From assembly GCA_947631115.1 (NCBI GenBank), contig CANRKB010000003.1:89248-153247 (forward strand): a stretch of DNA of 64,000 nucleotides. The letters run 5' to 3'. Below the pieces are notes generated by a model. It was not told the DNA's origin. It saw nothing but the letters and a program-made list of their open reading frames with translations, and searched no databases. Every line of letters begins with the position of its first letter. The stretch's first letter is position 1. Below are positions 1-8,030 of the stretch, piece by piece. The position numbers and the translations under genes were made by a program. This DNA is from an uncultured Clostridia bacterium. Its GTDB lineage: Bacteria; Bacillota; Clostridia; Oscillospirales; Ruminococcaceae.

Positions 1-17
1 ATAGTAAACGGTAATGC

Positions 18-57
18 AAAAAGGGTTTCCGATTGTTTTCGGAAACCCTCTTTTTTT
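18..57. terminator. Bidirectional intrinsic terminator
   Basis: A 10-bp perfect stem (GGGTTTCCGA at 23-32 with TCGGAAACCC at 39-48) is followed on the plus strand by CTTTTTTT and preceded by AAAAA. It therefore reads as a terminator in both directions. It lies just past the 3' end of the minus-strand gene at 68-958 and probably ends that operon. Confidence 0.85.
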
Positions 58-67
58 AGTATAATCG

Positions 68-958
68 TTATCTATGATGACCGCCGCTATGGTGGCCGCC
101 TCCGCCTCCGCTATGACCGCCGCCTCCGCTTCTGCCGCCCGAAGAAGACGAGGTATCTATTCGATGGCTGGTGGTGTATTCGCGTATGAACCTGTCTTCG
201 CTTCCGACGATATTCTTTCTGTTTTTATCAATATACTGCGCCGCGCTTATAGGCGCTTTCTTTGAATACGATCTCTTTGTGTTTGTAAAGATAACGGCCG
301 CTACTATCACGCCTATTATAAGCCCGATGAATAACATTCCTATATGTTCCAGAATAAACTCCTGAACTCCTATCCAGAACGCGCTGCCCGGATCTCCGTA
401 TTTTTCGAGAGCTTTGCAGAAGTTCATACAGCCTACATAATAGCTTGCAGAACTGTAATCCTTATAAACATTCGGCTCGCTCGGAAGATCCGACTTTACA
501 TTATGGCTCAAAACGGCGTCGTAGATCCTGTCCCAGATTTTTTGCGACCTTTCATAATAAAGCTCGTCGGCTTTGCCGTACATGTACATATCATCCTGGG
601 CGTATTCATATTCGGGCTTGTCGTGGGAATTGAACAAAAGCAAAACTATCGAATCGCTGTACTCCCCGAAGTTTTCATTGCAGAAATTTTCCGAATACAC
701 TTCATGACTTATATGATGCCCGTTTGAATTTAAAAGCTCGGCGGTTATGACAATGCCGATATTTATACCGACCTTTTGCGAAACTTCATCGAGCTTAGCC
801 GAAATCGCGGCTTCTTCCGCTTCTGTAAGGCAATTGTCCAGATCCGAAAGCACCGTTCTGTACGATTCCGCTCCCGCCCTAAAACCAAACAGCAGGAACA
901 GCAGAATGACTATAGCCACAATTAAACACAAAACCGCAAAGGGTTTTCTTTTAGCCAA
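68..958 (-). CDS. TPM-domain membrane protein with Gly/Ser/His-rich tail
   Basis: This is a 296-residue membrane protein. Residues about 8-30 form a hydrophobic segment ending in AGA-E, which fits a signal anchor or cleavable signal. The following region (FRTVL-like start, LTEAEE, VGINIGIVI) has the look of the TPM/YgcG family. A second membrane span lies at about 205-228, and the last 30 residues are almost only Gly, Ser and His (GGRSGGGGHSGGGG). TPM proteins of this layout are usually membrane-tethered with a low-complexity tail; their biochemical role is poorly settled. The gene overlaps the upstream zinc-ribbon gene by 8 bp, so the two are translationally coupled. The His-rich tail could bind metal, but that is inference. 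Confidence 0.75.
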   Translation of the reverse strand: MAKRKPFAVLCLIVAIVILLFLLFGFRAGAESYRTVLSDLDNCLTEAEEAAISAKLDEVSQKVGINIGIVITAELLNSNGHHISHEVYSENFCNENFGEYSDSIVLLLFNSHDKPEYEYAQDDMYMYGKADELYYERSQKIWDRIYDAVLSHNVKSDLPSEPNVYKDYSSASYYVGCMNFCKALEKYGDPGSAFWIGVQEFILEHIGMLFIGLIIGVIVAAVIFTNTKRSYSKKAPISAAQYIDKNRKNIVGSEDRFIREYTTSHRIDTSSSSGGRSGGGGHSGGGGGHHSGGHHR

Positions 959-2042
959 AGAGCATACCCCCTATCAGAAAGACAACTATCGCCACGGCAA
1001 GGCATATCGCCGCCGAAACAAGACCGAGCTTCAAGCCGCTTACGGGGAACTGTCCGAAAGTAAGTCCCGTCTGTCCGTTTATAACGAACGAATAGTCCTT
1101 TCCCTTATACTGATAATTCAAGAACCACACGGGAAGCAGCGCGTAAACATACTGCGCGTTTCGGTAGCTCGTGTTTATCCGAACGGATTCGAGGCTTGAA
1201 TAATTCACGGCGGTTTTTTTTAGTTCCGCTTCGGAGGCTTCTCTGACGCGCCGGTCTATTCTCTGAGCCGCTTCTTCTTTCTTTACGTCGTATTTTTCCG
1301 CGGGGCAGCCCGACAGATAGGACATTGAAAACGGCTTTATGCCCGTGTAGTTAAACGGCTCTATGCTCTCCATAAGCCCGTCGTCTATCCTTTTGGAACC
1401 GTCGCAGGGAACTCTTATAAACGCAAGCTCCATTTCTCTTTGGACGTCATATTCTTTCGTGTTCGTATAGCGGTAATTTCCACTGGTCCAGGATCTTACC
1501 TTTTTTCCGATAGCTTTTAGGCTTGCGTCGACAAGACCGCTTTTGAGCCAGTAGGGAACATAAAGCTGGGAAAGGTTGTTTATCTGCGCTTCGGAAGTGA
1601 AGTCTTTCGGCAGGAAAAACTTGCCCCTTGTAAAATCATCGAATTTCGCGCGCGCCTGTTCTTTCGTAACGGCAAAAGGAATGAGTACATCGGGTTTATA
1701 TTCTCCCGAAAGTCTTCCCGAAAGCACTACGGGCGTATGACAGAAATGACATCTGGTAGAAGATGTAAGAGAGTCGCATATAACTCCCGCGCCGCAGTTC
1801 GGGCAGCTGTAAAGCGCGCTCTGCCCCGAAAATTCCTCCTGTAAAGCCTGGTCTTCGGTGAGTTCGGGTTCCGCTCCCTCAAGGTCGACTTTTTCATCGC
1901 GTTTTCCGAATATATCTTTTATCTCGCTGTCGGTGAAAGTGCTGTCGCAGTAAAAGCACTTAAACTTTCCCGAATGTGCGTCAAATTCAAGCGCAGCGTT
2001 ACAGTTAGGGCATTGATATGTAACGGTCTGGACGTTGTCCAT
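951..2042 (-). CDS. Double zinc-ribbon membrane-anchored protein
   Basis: This 363-residue protein carries two CxxC...CxxC zinc ribbons: Cys11/Cys14 with Cys29/Cys32, and Cys80/Cys83 with Cys98/Cys101. A long mixed alpha/beta region without recognisable motifs follows, ending in a single hydrophobic C-terminal span at about 338-360. The ribbons resemble the TFIIB/rubredoxin-like type, but there is no nucleic-acid enzyme domain, so I would not call it a transcription factor. It overlaps the TPM-domain gene downstream by 8 bp and follows a sirtuin gene by 19 bp. Zinc-ribbon proteins with a C-terminal anchor next to TPM proteins are common in Clostridia; the function is unknown. Confidence 0.7.
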   Translation of the reverse strand: MDNVQTVTYQCPNCNAALEFDAHSGKFKCFYCDSTFTDSEIKDIFGKRDEKVDLEGAEPELTEDQALQEEFSGQSALYSCPNCGAGVICDSLTSSTRCHFCHTPVVLSGRLSGEYKPDVLIPFAVTKEQARAKFDDFTRGKFFLPKDFTSEAQINNLSQLYVPYWLKSGLVDASLKAIGKKVRSWTSGNYRYTNTKEYDVQREMELAFIRVPCDGSKRIDDGLMESIEPFNYTGIKPFSMSYLSGCPAEKYDVKKEEAAQRIDRRVREASEAELKKTAVNYSSLESVRINTSYRNAQYVYALLPVWFLNYQYKGKDYSFVINGQTGLTFGQFPVSGLKLGLVSAAICLAVAIVVFLIGGMLFG

Positions 2043-2061
2043 TATTCATCTTCCTTTCGTA

Positions 2062-2763
2062 TTACTTAAGTTCTCCGAGCACCTTTCCGATACTGTCGTT
2101 TATGACAAGCTCCGCGCCGCTTACGGATATTTCACTTTTGTTTATCACCACAAGGTGCTTTCCTCTGAAATATCTCACAAATCCCGCCGCGGGATATACT
2201 ACGAGCGAAGTTCCGCCGATAATGAGCGTGTCGGCGTTTTCTATTTCGGTTATCGCTTTTTCAATATCGGCGCTGTTGAGGCTCTCCTCGTACAATACCA
2301 CGTCTGGCTTTATCATTCCTCCGCAGTCACAGCGCGGAACGCCCGCAGATTCCGTGACCGCCGAAAGAGGATAAAATTTTTTGCACCTTGTACAATAGTT
2401 TCTATGTACGCTTCCGTGAAGCTCTATAACGTTTTTGCTCCCCGCCATCTGATGAAGCCCGTCTATGTTCTGCGTTACGACCGCGGACAATATTCCCTTT
2501 TTCTCCCACTCGGCAAGCTTTAAATGCGCGGCGTTCGGCTTTGCATTTTGGAATATCATTCTGTCGCGGTAGAACCTGTAAAACTCTTCGGGGTTTTCCG
2601 CAAAAAAGCTATGGGAAATTATCTGTTCGGGCGGGAATTTGTACTTCTGATTGTACAAACCGTCCACGCTTCTGAAATCTGGTATGCCGCTTTCGGTCGA
2701 AACGCCCGCGCCTCCGAAAAACACTATTCTCCTGCTGTCGTCGATTATCTGCTGTAATGTCAT
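2062..2763 (-). CDS. Sir2-family NAD-dependent protein deacylase
   Basis: This 233-residue protein is a complete bacterial-size sirtuin, which removes acyl groups from lysines using NAD+. The NAD-binding GAGVSTESGIPDFRS motif lies near residue 19, TQNIDGLH and the catalytic ELHGS follow, and the zinc site is a CxxC pair (YCTRCKKF) with a second, CxC-like pair (RCDCGG) instead of the usual CxxC. Late motifs GGTSLVVYPAAGF and VINKSE complete the Rossmann fold. It sits in a tightly packed minus-strand run with genes of unknown role, so the target cannot be guessed. Gene symbols cobB/npdA are used for relatives but I do not assign one. Confidence 0.93.
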   Translation of the reverse strand: MTLQQIIDDSRRIVFFGGAGVSTESGIPDFRSVDGLYNQKYKFPPEQIISHSFFAENPEEFYRFYRDRMIFQNAKPNAAHLKLAEWEKKGILSAVVTQNIDGLHQMAGSKNVIELHGSVHRNYCTRCKKFYPLSAVTESAGVPRCDCGGMIKPDVVLYEESLNSADIEKAITEIENADTLIIGGTSLVVYPAAGFVRYFRGKHLVVINKSEISVSGAELVINDSIGKVLGELK

Positions 2764-2793
2764 AAATCCAACCCCTTTTATAAAAAGTTCAAT

Positions 2794-3621
2794 TTACTTA
2801 AGACCTGTTCTTTCTATATTGTCTATAAGATAAGAATATTCCGGGAAATCGCTCAATATCCTGCTCTTACAGCGGTCGATAAATTCCTTTCTCAGCTCGC
2901 TGTCGTCGCGCATAGCCTGCTTTGCACCCCACAGATGAGTATAACCGTCCTGCGGGAAGAACAGGCTGTCCTTGTCCAGAAGCGTTTTAACGGGCGTGTT
3001 CGTATAATCCGCGCACATCGCAAGAAGCCTCTGCTCCGCAAACACCATATATTTAAGATAGTCGTCACACTGCTTTGCGTTTTTCATAAACGCTATAGCC
3101 TGAGAAGTGTAAAACTCCTTGAAGTCATTGTCGGGAATATACAAAAACGCGGTGTTGAGCGGAAGAACGCTCTCGCTGAAACAAGGAATGATATGGTTTT
3201 CCGCACCGAAAAAAGAAAGATCGGGGTAGATTTCCTCCGACAGTTCCTCGCGGTGCGCCGCGATAATCTCGTCTTTAAATTCGGGAAGTTTCCAAACGAT
3301 AAAATCCGTGTCTATCATAACCACCGGCGCGTCAGCCTTTTTGAGCGCAAGCAGCTTCGCCCCTGCCCAGAACATTTTCGGGTCGATGCCGTCTATATCG
3401 TCGGAAACATTACAGCTTATACTGTCCCAGACATCTGAAAAGCCTATTCTTTCATAATACTCGGCATAAAAGCTGTCGCAGCACATGGTTATTTTCCCGC
3501 CAAGTTTTCGCCACTGAAGCGCGGAAAGCGCCGTGCAATACAGGTCGAAGTCCTCGACAAAAAGCTCTTTTATCCCCTTTGCCCTCGACGGAGCAAACGA
3601 AGAAATGTGAATTGCGTTCAT
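2794..3621 (-). CDS. Unrecognised protein, possibly glycosyltransferase-like
   Basis: This 275-residue soluble protein opens with MNAIHISSFAPSRAKG and carries DFDLYCTALSALQWRKLGG and, at about residues 97-107, VVMIDTDFIVWK. The DTD preceded by a hydrophobic strand is reminiscent of the DxD of GT-A glycosyltransferases, and the FGAENHIIPCF and PLNTAFLYI segments would fit such a fold. I do not recognise a precise family with certainty (DUF6734 is one possibility). Its start abuts the upstream membrane-protein gene without a gap, which indicates one operon. Confidence 0.5.
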   Translation of the reverse strand: MNAIHISSFAPSRAKGIKELFVEDFDLYCTALSALQWRKLGGKITMCCDSFYAEYYERIGFSDVWDSISCNVSDDIDGIDPKMFWAGAKLLALKKADAPVVMIDTDFIVWKLPEFKDEIIAAHREELSEEIYPDLSFFGAENHIIPCFSESVLPLNTAFLYIPDNDFKEFYTSQAIAFMKNAKQCDDYLKYMVFAEQRLLAMCADYTNTPVKTLLDKDSLFFPQDGYTHLWGAKQAMRDDSELRKEFIDRCKSRILSDFPEYSYLIDNIERTGLK

Positions 3622-4266
3622 TTATCCGTTGTCCTCGCCGATGTCTTTCAGTATCATCACAAGCACTCCGCCAAATCCTGCTATTGTAAGCGCTATCCCA
3701 GCGATAAGCACGAACATAAAGGGGCTGTACTTGTCGCTTTCTATAACATAAGGCACCACATAATCTTCGGCGTCTTCCTCGGTAATATCCAGCAGATTTG
3801 ACACGGAAACTTTCATAAATGACAGCTGTCCCTCGTCAAGCTTTCTGAGTTTTCCTCTGAAATTCATGGAAGTATGATTTTCGGAGGAAGATGATTCGGT
3901 TATTATGCCCTCTGTCTCGCTTCTCATTTGTTCCAAAGCCTCAAGCTCATTGCTGTCGCCCGAAGAAATACCGATAAACACGGGGGCTTCTTCATCATAA
4001 GAATACGGCATGACCATGACATAAGATTCGGAAACGACCTTTTTTACTCCGTTTGTTTCTTTTTCCTCTATGGCATATTTATCCCATACGCCGTATACAA
4101 GCCCTTTTACCGTCATACCCTCTTCGGCGTTTTCCCTCGTAAGCTCGGAAATATCCGTAAACTCTCCGAAAACCCCGTTTTCTCCGCATGCTCCTACGAC
4201 TATCGCCGCTATTCCCAAAAGCAGCGCCGCCGCGAAAGCAATAAAAACCGCAATGGTCTTTTTCAT
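3622..4266 (-). CDS. Two-span membrane protein, paralogue of the next gene
   Basis: This 214-residue protein has an N-terminal membrane span (about residues 5-27), an extracytoplasmic domain of about 150 residues and a second span near 182-205, then a short charged tail. It shares layout and local wording with the 220-residue product at 4268-4930: a GxVYxxxDxxA segment, Y-ALPL/VMPYSY, IxLSSxxSxELxxLE, TxxHFxGxxxKLDxxxLxFxxxxxxxLxDxT, then YxVPYVLES. The two genes are separated by one base and are probably an old tandem duplication. I do not recognise a characterised family. Confidence 0.6.
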   Translation of the reverse strand: MKKTIAVFIAFAAALLLGIAAIVVGACGENGVFGEFTDISELTRENAEEGMTVKGLVYGVWDKYAIEEKETNGVKKVVSESYVMVMPYSYDEEAPVFIGISSGDSNELEALEQMRSETEGIITESSSSENHTSMNFRGKLRKLDEGQLSFMKVSVSNLLDITEEDAEDYVVPYVIESDKYSPFMFVLIAGIALTIAGFGGVLVMILKDIGEDNG

Positions 4267-4267
4267 T

Positions 4268-4930
4268 TTATGCTCCTGTTAAACCCTTTCTGATAATAGA
4301 TAATGCCGTGCCGACAAGTCCTGCAAAAACAAGTATCGCGCCTATTACTATCCCTATAACAGCGCTGTTCGGATTTGTATAGCTCTCAAGGACATACGGC
4401 GCGCAATATTCGTCCAGCCCGCTTCCCGTGACATCAAACATTTCCCCTATGTACTCTCTGAAAAAGCCGAGATACTCTTTGTCGAGCTTTTGCACTCTGC
4501 CGACAAAATGCATCGTGGTGTAATCATCGAGCAACTCGTCCTCAAAATAATAGTCGAGCGTTTCGTTTTCGATTTTTTCAAGCGTCCTAAGCTCGCTCGA
4601 ATTTCTCGAAGACAAAGCGATAAAAAACCATCTTCCCTCGTCCACGGCATATGTAAGCGGAAGCGCAAAATACCTGTCGGTCGTGCGCTCAGCGCTCGTC
4701 TGTATGCCGAGCGTCGTATCATATTCCGCCGTATACGCAAACTCGTCGAACAAATCGTATATCTCGCCCTCGACTATCTTTCCGTCATAAAGCTCTGTTT
4801 CCGTTATTGTGTCAAGATCGCCGTGGGGCTTATCCCATTCGACCTTTTCACGAATACTCGTAAACAAAAAAATTCCGCCCGCAACGATCAATGCGAGAAA
4901 CACCAACGTCCTGCTGATAAATTTAGCCAT
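4268..4930 (-). CDS. Two-span membrane protein, paralogue of the previous gene
   Basis: This 220-residue protein has spans at about 7-25 and 186-210 and a central extracytoplasmic domain. It aligns by eye with the neighbouring 214-residue protein through the SSRNSSELRTLEKIENET / TTMHFVGRVQKLDKEYL region and the C-terminal APYVLESY block. A good ribosome site (AAAGGGTGG) precedes the ATG at 4930. A TATAAT-like hexamer on the minus strand (complement of 4977-4982) lies just upstream, but no good -35 goes with it. This seems to be the first gene of the six-gene minus-strand unit ending at 68. Confidence 0.6.
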   Translation of the reverse strand: MAKFISRTLVFLALIVAGGIFLFTSIREKVEWDKPHGDLDTITETELYDGKIVEGEIYDLFDEFAYTAEYDTTLGIQTSAERTTDRYFALPLTYAVDEGRWFFIALSSRNSSELRTLEKIENETLDYYFEDELLDDYTTMHFVGRVQKLDKEYLGFFREYIGEMFDVTGSGLDEYCAPYVLESYTNPNSAVIGIVIGAILVFAGLVGTALSIIRKGLTGA

Positions 4931-4984
4931 AATACCACCCTTTCAAAATTACCAAAAAATCAACCGCACCATAACCATTATATC

Positions 4985-5836
4985 TCAAATGTTATGTATG
5001 CCGTAACCGTAGCCGTTCAGTCTACAGCCGAACACACATTCCATAAGGATCCTGTCATACTCGTCGCTGTCGGGCGTTGCAATGCGCGACGAAAGAATTG
5101 AACGGAATGAACCGGGCAAAATTCCGCTGCCGTATTTAAAATAAACGCCGCTGCCGAAATAACGCGCACACCGACTGCCGAAGCGGTAAGACCCGAAATT
5201 CCTGCCGATCATTTGCAAAAATGAACGGACGCTGCCGTATGAAAAGCTTGTGGAATAAAACGAGCCGAACCTCGCGAAAAACTGCTCCCATTCCCATTCC
5301 CACTCATAGCCGAAACTTCCGTAATAACCGAAGCTGCCGAAATAATTAAAGCTGCCGAAATATCCGAAACTCCCCGAACGCCTCGAAAAGCCTATTCTCA
5401 AAAGCCCCGATGAAAACGTATAGCGCGAAAAGCTCCCTATCCCGCGGGAACCGCGCGTCATAAACCGAGCGACCGATTTTCCCGACCCGAAAGGCGCCGA
5501 ACCCAAAGCGGGAAAACGCGCCGAGCCGAACGCCGAGCTTTGTATAATCTGCGCGCTGCCCGCAGGCAAAGCAGCCTTGACCTCAATGCCGCTTCCGAAT
5601 GTTTTATATGAAACGGGCTGTCCTCCAAAGACCTTTTCCAGCTTTTCGGAAAGCTTCGGGTCTTTTGGCGATATTTTTTCAAGTTCCGCGGCGTATTCCT
5701 CGCCGTTATGTTCTTTCAGCCACTCGACAAGGCTCCCTGCGGCAAAATAGCCGCAAAGCGACGCAATATCAAGATTATTGCGAATTTCTTCGGCAGAATA
5801 AACTTTTTGTCTGTTCAGCCACAAAGCGCATTTCAT
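4985..5836 (-). CDS. Gly/Ser/Phe/Tyr-rich repeat protein of unknown function
   Basis: This is a 283-residue protein if started at the ATG at 5836. That start has a strong GGAGGTG (complement of 5844-5850) seven bases upstream; an in-frame start 14 codons earlier (5878) has none. Three zones are visible. Residues 1-72 look like an ordinary globular domain (YSAEEIRNNLDIASLCGYF, GSLVEWLKEHNGEEYAAEL, ending KLEKVFG). Residues about 80-245 are dominated by Gly, Ser, Phe, Tyr and Arg, with a core of GSFGYFGSFNYFGSF-type repeats and a run EWEWEWE. The tail, about 250-283, is acidic then aromatic (DSDEYDRILMECVFG...GYGYGIHNI). No signal peptide is seen. The gene has its own consensus promoter and is not coupled to neighbours. 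I cannot assign a function. The arrangement of conserved-looking ends and a low-complexity middle recalls phase-separating, structural or variable-tract proteins. Confidence 0.7.
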   Translation of the reverse strand: MKCALWLNRQKVYSAEEIRNNLDIASLCGYFAAGSLVEWLKEHNGEEYAAELEKISPKDPKLSEKLEKVFGGQPVSYKTFGSGIEVKAALPAGSAQIIQSSAFGSARFPALGSAPFGSGKSVARFMTRGSRGIGSFSRYTFSSGLLRIGFSRRSGSFGYFGSFNYFGSFGYYGSFGYEWEWEWEQFFARFGSFYSTSFSYGSVRSFLQMIGRNFGSYRFGSRCARYFGSGVYFKYGSGILPGSFRSILSSRIATPDSDEYDRILMECVFGCRLNGYGYGIHNI

Positions 5837-5904
5837 ACCGCAACACCTCCGCCCTGTTATTTCACAAAATGTTGTCAATACATTACATACATATAACCAC
5901 TATA

Positions 5905-5933
5905 ATTATATCACAAACCGAATTAGTTTTCAA
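5905..5933 (-). promoter_or_regulatory. Sigma-A type promoter for the GSF-rich protein gene
   Basis: On the minus strand TTGAAA (complement of 5928-5933), 17 nt, then TATAAT (complement of 5905-5910). It lies about 70 nt upstream of the start codon at 5836 and shows that the repeat-protein gene is transcribed alone. Confidence 0.85.
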
Positions 5934-5993
5934 CACATTTTTTATAATTATTCTTACAAATTAAAAAAATCCTCTGTCGGAAGTATACGGTAT

Positions 5994-6030
5994 AAAAAAG
6001 TTAAGGTACCCGCAAAGCGGATACCTTAAC
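5994..6030 (-). terminator. Intrinsic terminator of the zinc-ribbon/propeller-like gene
   Basis: A hairpin with arms GTTAAGGTA and TACCTTAAC (6000-6030) is closed by a GC-rich inner stem around an AAA loop. In the minus direction it runs into TTTTTT. It lies 38 bp past the stop of the gene at 6068-7810. Confidence 0.85.
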
Positions 6031-6067
6031 CCGGCTATTTACTAAATTTATCTGCAGTATAACTTTA

Positions 6068-7810
6068 TTAGTCAACAGCGCTTGTCTTTGTAAAGTTCTT
6101 GCCGTCGGTGCTGACATAAAGCTCGTCGTCATCTACCGCGTAGAATACCGAATAGTTGTTGATCAATAATGAAGTGACGTCGTTCATCTTATTGATCCTA
6201 GAGCCTTTAGAACCGCCGCTTGTCGTATAAAGCGTGTCGTCCTTCAAATAGCAGCAAATGCCGCTTGCGCTTACAACTACGTTGTCAACATCGGAATCGA
6301 CCTTTGAACTCTTGTTTGATTTTCCGTCGGAGAATACGAGATCGCCCTCGTCGTTAAGCGCGTAGATCTTTGTAAGATCCGAGTTTGCATAAAATGAACC
6401 GGATCTGTAGAGATCATTAACGATCTTTACCGCCTCGGCGTTTACGTTTCTCGTGTCCCTGACATAAAGGCTGCCGCTTCTTGAATACACGATCTTATTT
6501 CCGTCGGAAGAAAGTTTGCAGGACGAAACGTTGCTTGCAAGAGAATCGCTGTTAAACCCATCGCCCTTGAAAGTAAACTTCTTTACGGAAGAATTTTCAT
6601 ATGCCAGAAAGCTTCTGAAATCATCGAACAGCCCGTCCGTGCCTGCGGGAGTGATCGGAATAATACTGTTTTTGCTGATCCTTACAGGCTCGTTGTCTTT
6701 AAGGTTCGGAGCGTAATAGTATGATCCGTCGTCAGTAGTGTAAATAAGCTTTTTGTTGTCCTTTGACATTGAGACGATATTTCCTACGGCCTTTTCAATT
6801 CTTACGGAATCGTCCGCCTTTTCGCCCTTTACAACGCGAAGTTCATAACCCGAACTGCAATACATAACGGAAGCGTCATCGCTTATAATGCCTACTATCA
6901 TTTCTTCGCAGAATTTCTTTGCCTTTGAGCCCTTTGAAACATACGAAATATAATCGCCGTCCTCGATCTCATTTACAGCTACGGCATTTCCGTTCGGGGA
7001 GATAGCGATATTCAAAAGTCTTCCCTCAACGTCGTGAATTTTTGTTTCTTTTCCGTCCTTGTAAAGGAACACTTCGTCGTCGCAGGCATAAGCTAAAGCG
7101 TTCTTGTTTGTTGAAAGCGCGACGCTTTCGATGTCCTCTTTTTCGAGAGTAAACTTGTTTCCGCTTATCTCGTAAAGGTCGCCGCCGTAAACGAACACGT
7201 CGCCGTTATAGGCATAAGTAACGGATTCGGACAAATACTCAGCGTCGTCGGTGTTTTTAAGCTCTTTGCCGTCCATGAAAAGCACAAGATCGCCGTCTTC
7301 ATTTTCCGCCGTATAAAGAGCATGAGGCACTCTGTCAAATAAAGAAGACGACTTGTTTCCGACGAGATTTGCAAAAATGATAATGCAAACAACTATTATT
7401 ACTATCAAAGCCGCGCACGCAATAAGTAAGATCGTTTTATTTACTCCCGGAACGACCTTCTTTACGGCATCCGTAGCAGAATTCGCGACAGCGTTCGCCT
7501 TGTTGAGCGCTTCTTCTCCGACAGCCTTTGCTTTATTTGCTATATCGGCGGCGGTAATGCCTTTGTCGGCTTCATTCTGAGCTGCTTCCTGATTTACGGC
7601 AGCGCTTTCGGTATCTTGGGCATTTACAGGGCTTTCTGTCTTTTCAAGATTTACAGGGCTTTCTGTCTTTTCAAGATTTACAGAGCTTTCGGTATTCCCG
7701 ATATTTGCAGCGTTTTCGGCATTCTCGGCAGCATCGCCGAGCTTTGCTCCGCAAGCGCCGCAGAACTTAGCGTCATCGCTCAACTGTTCTCCACAATTCG
7801 GACAAAACAT
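6068..7810 (-). CDS. Zinc-ribbon, single-span protein with propeller-like C-terminal domain
   Basis: This 580-residue protein starts with a zinc ribbon (CPNCGEQLSDDAKFCGACG, residues 3-21). Next comes a linker with a nearly perfect 10-residue tandem repeat (NLEKTESPV at about 43-65), an Ala/Lys-rich stretch, one membrane span at about 127-150 and a C-terminal domain of about 420 residues. That domain is made of repeated short strands (ISPNGNAVAV, SKDNKKLIYTTDDGS, LSSDGNKIVYSRSGSLYVRD), as in WD40/TolB/DUF5050-type beta-propellers, and probably faces outward. It has its own TTGACA-17-TATAAT promoter and a terminator. It may be a sensor or display protein; no ligand can be inferred. The 775-residue protein at 26527 has a similar span-plus-propeller plan. 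Confidence 0.7.
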   Translation of the reverse strand: MFCPNCGEQLSDDAKFCGACGAKLGDAAENAENAANIGNTESSVNLEKTESPVNLEKTESPVNAQDTESAAVNQEAAQNEADKGITAADIANKAKAVGEEALNKANAVANSATDAVKKVVPGVNKTILLIACAALIVIIVVCIIIFANLVGNKSSSLFDRVPHALYTAENEDGDLVLFMDGKELKNTDDAEYLSESVTYAYNGDVFVYGGDLYEISGNKFTLEKEDIESVALSTNKNALAYACDDEVFLYKDGKETKIHDVEGRLLNIAISPNGNAVAVNEIEDGDYISYVSKGSKAKKFCEEMIVGIISDDASVMYCSSGYELRVVKGEKADDSVRIEKAVGNIVSMSKDNKKLIYTTDDGSYYYAPNLKDNEPVRISKNSIIPITPAGTDGLFDDFRSFLAYENSSVKKFTFKGDGFNSDSLASNVSSCKLSSDGNKIVYSRSGSLYVRDTRNVNAEAVKIVNDLYRSGSFYANSDLTKIYALNDEGDLVFSDGKSNKSSKVDSDVDNVVVSASGICCYLKDDTLYTTSGGSKGSRINKMNDVTSLLINNYSVFYAVDDDELYVSTDGKNFTKTSAVD

Positions 7811-7886
7811 AATTTACCTCCACTTATATCCATTTTACTAACCAATTAGCAACGCGGACAGCTCATTAAAATCCGCAATCAAATAA

Positions 7887-7915
7887 ATTATACCATAATA
7901 AGTTATTTTTGTCAA
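7887..7915 (-). promoter_or_regulatory. Consensus sigma-A promoter (minus)
   Basis: TTGACA (complement of 7910-7915), 17-nt spacer, TATAAT (complement of 7887-7892). It drives the 580-residue gene and is divergent from the thiE promoter only 37 bp away, so the two units share a control region. Confidence 0.88.
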
Positions 7916-7951
7916 TAGTTTTTATTCATCTTTTAAATTAAGGCTCTGTAC

Positions 7952-7980
7952 TTGACAATTGTGTAAAAAAGTGATAGAAT
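7952..7980 (+). promoter_or_regulatory. Sigma-A promoter of the thi operon
   Basis: TTGACA at 7952-7957, 17-nt spacer, TAGAAT at 7975-7980. Transcription should begin near 7987, leaving a leader of about 45 nt before thiE. That is too short for a TPP riboswitch. Confidence 0.85.
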
Positions 7981-8030
7981 ATAGATGATTATTGCGAAGA
8001 AATTATTTGAGTATCGGGAGGCAGGACAGC

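Noticed and set aside
7981..8030. TPP riboswitch expected before the thiamine operon
   Set aside because: The leader is about 45 nt and has no CUGAGA-type core; too short for a TPP riboswitch.
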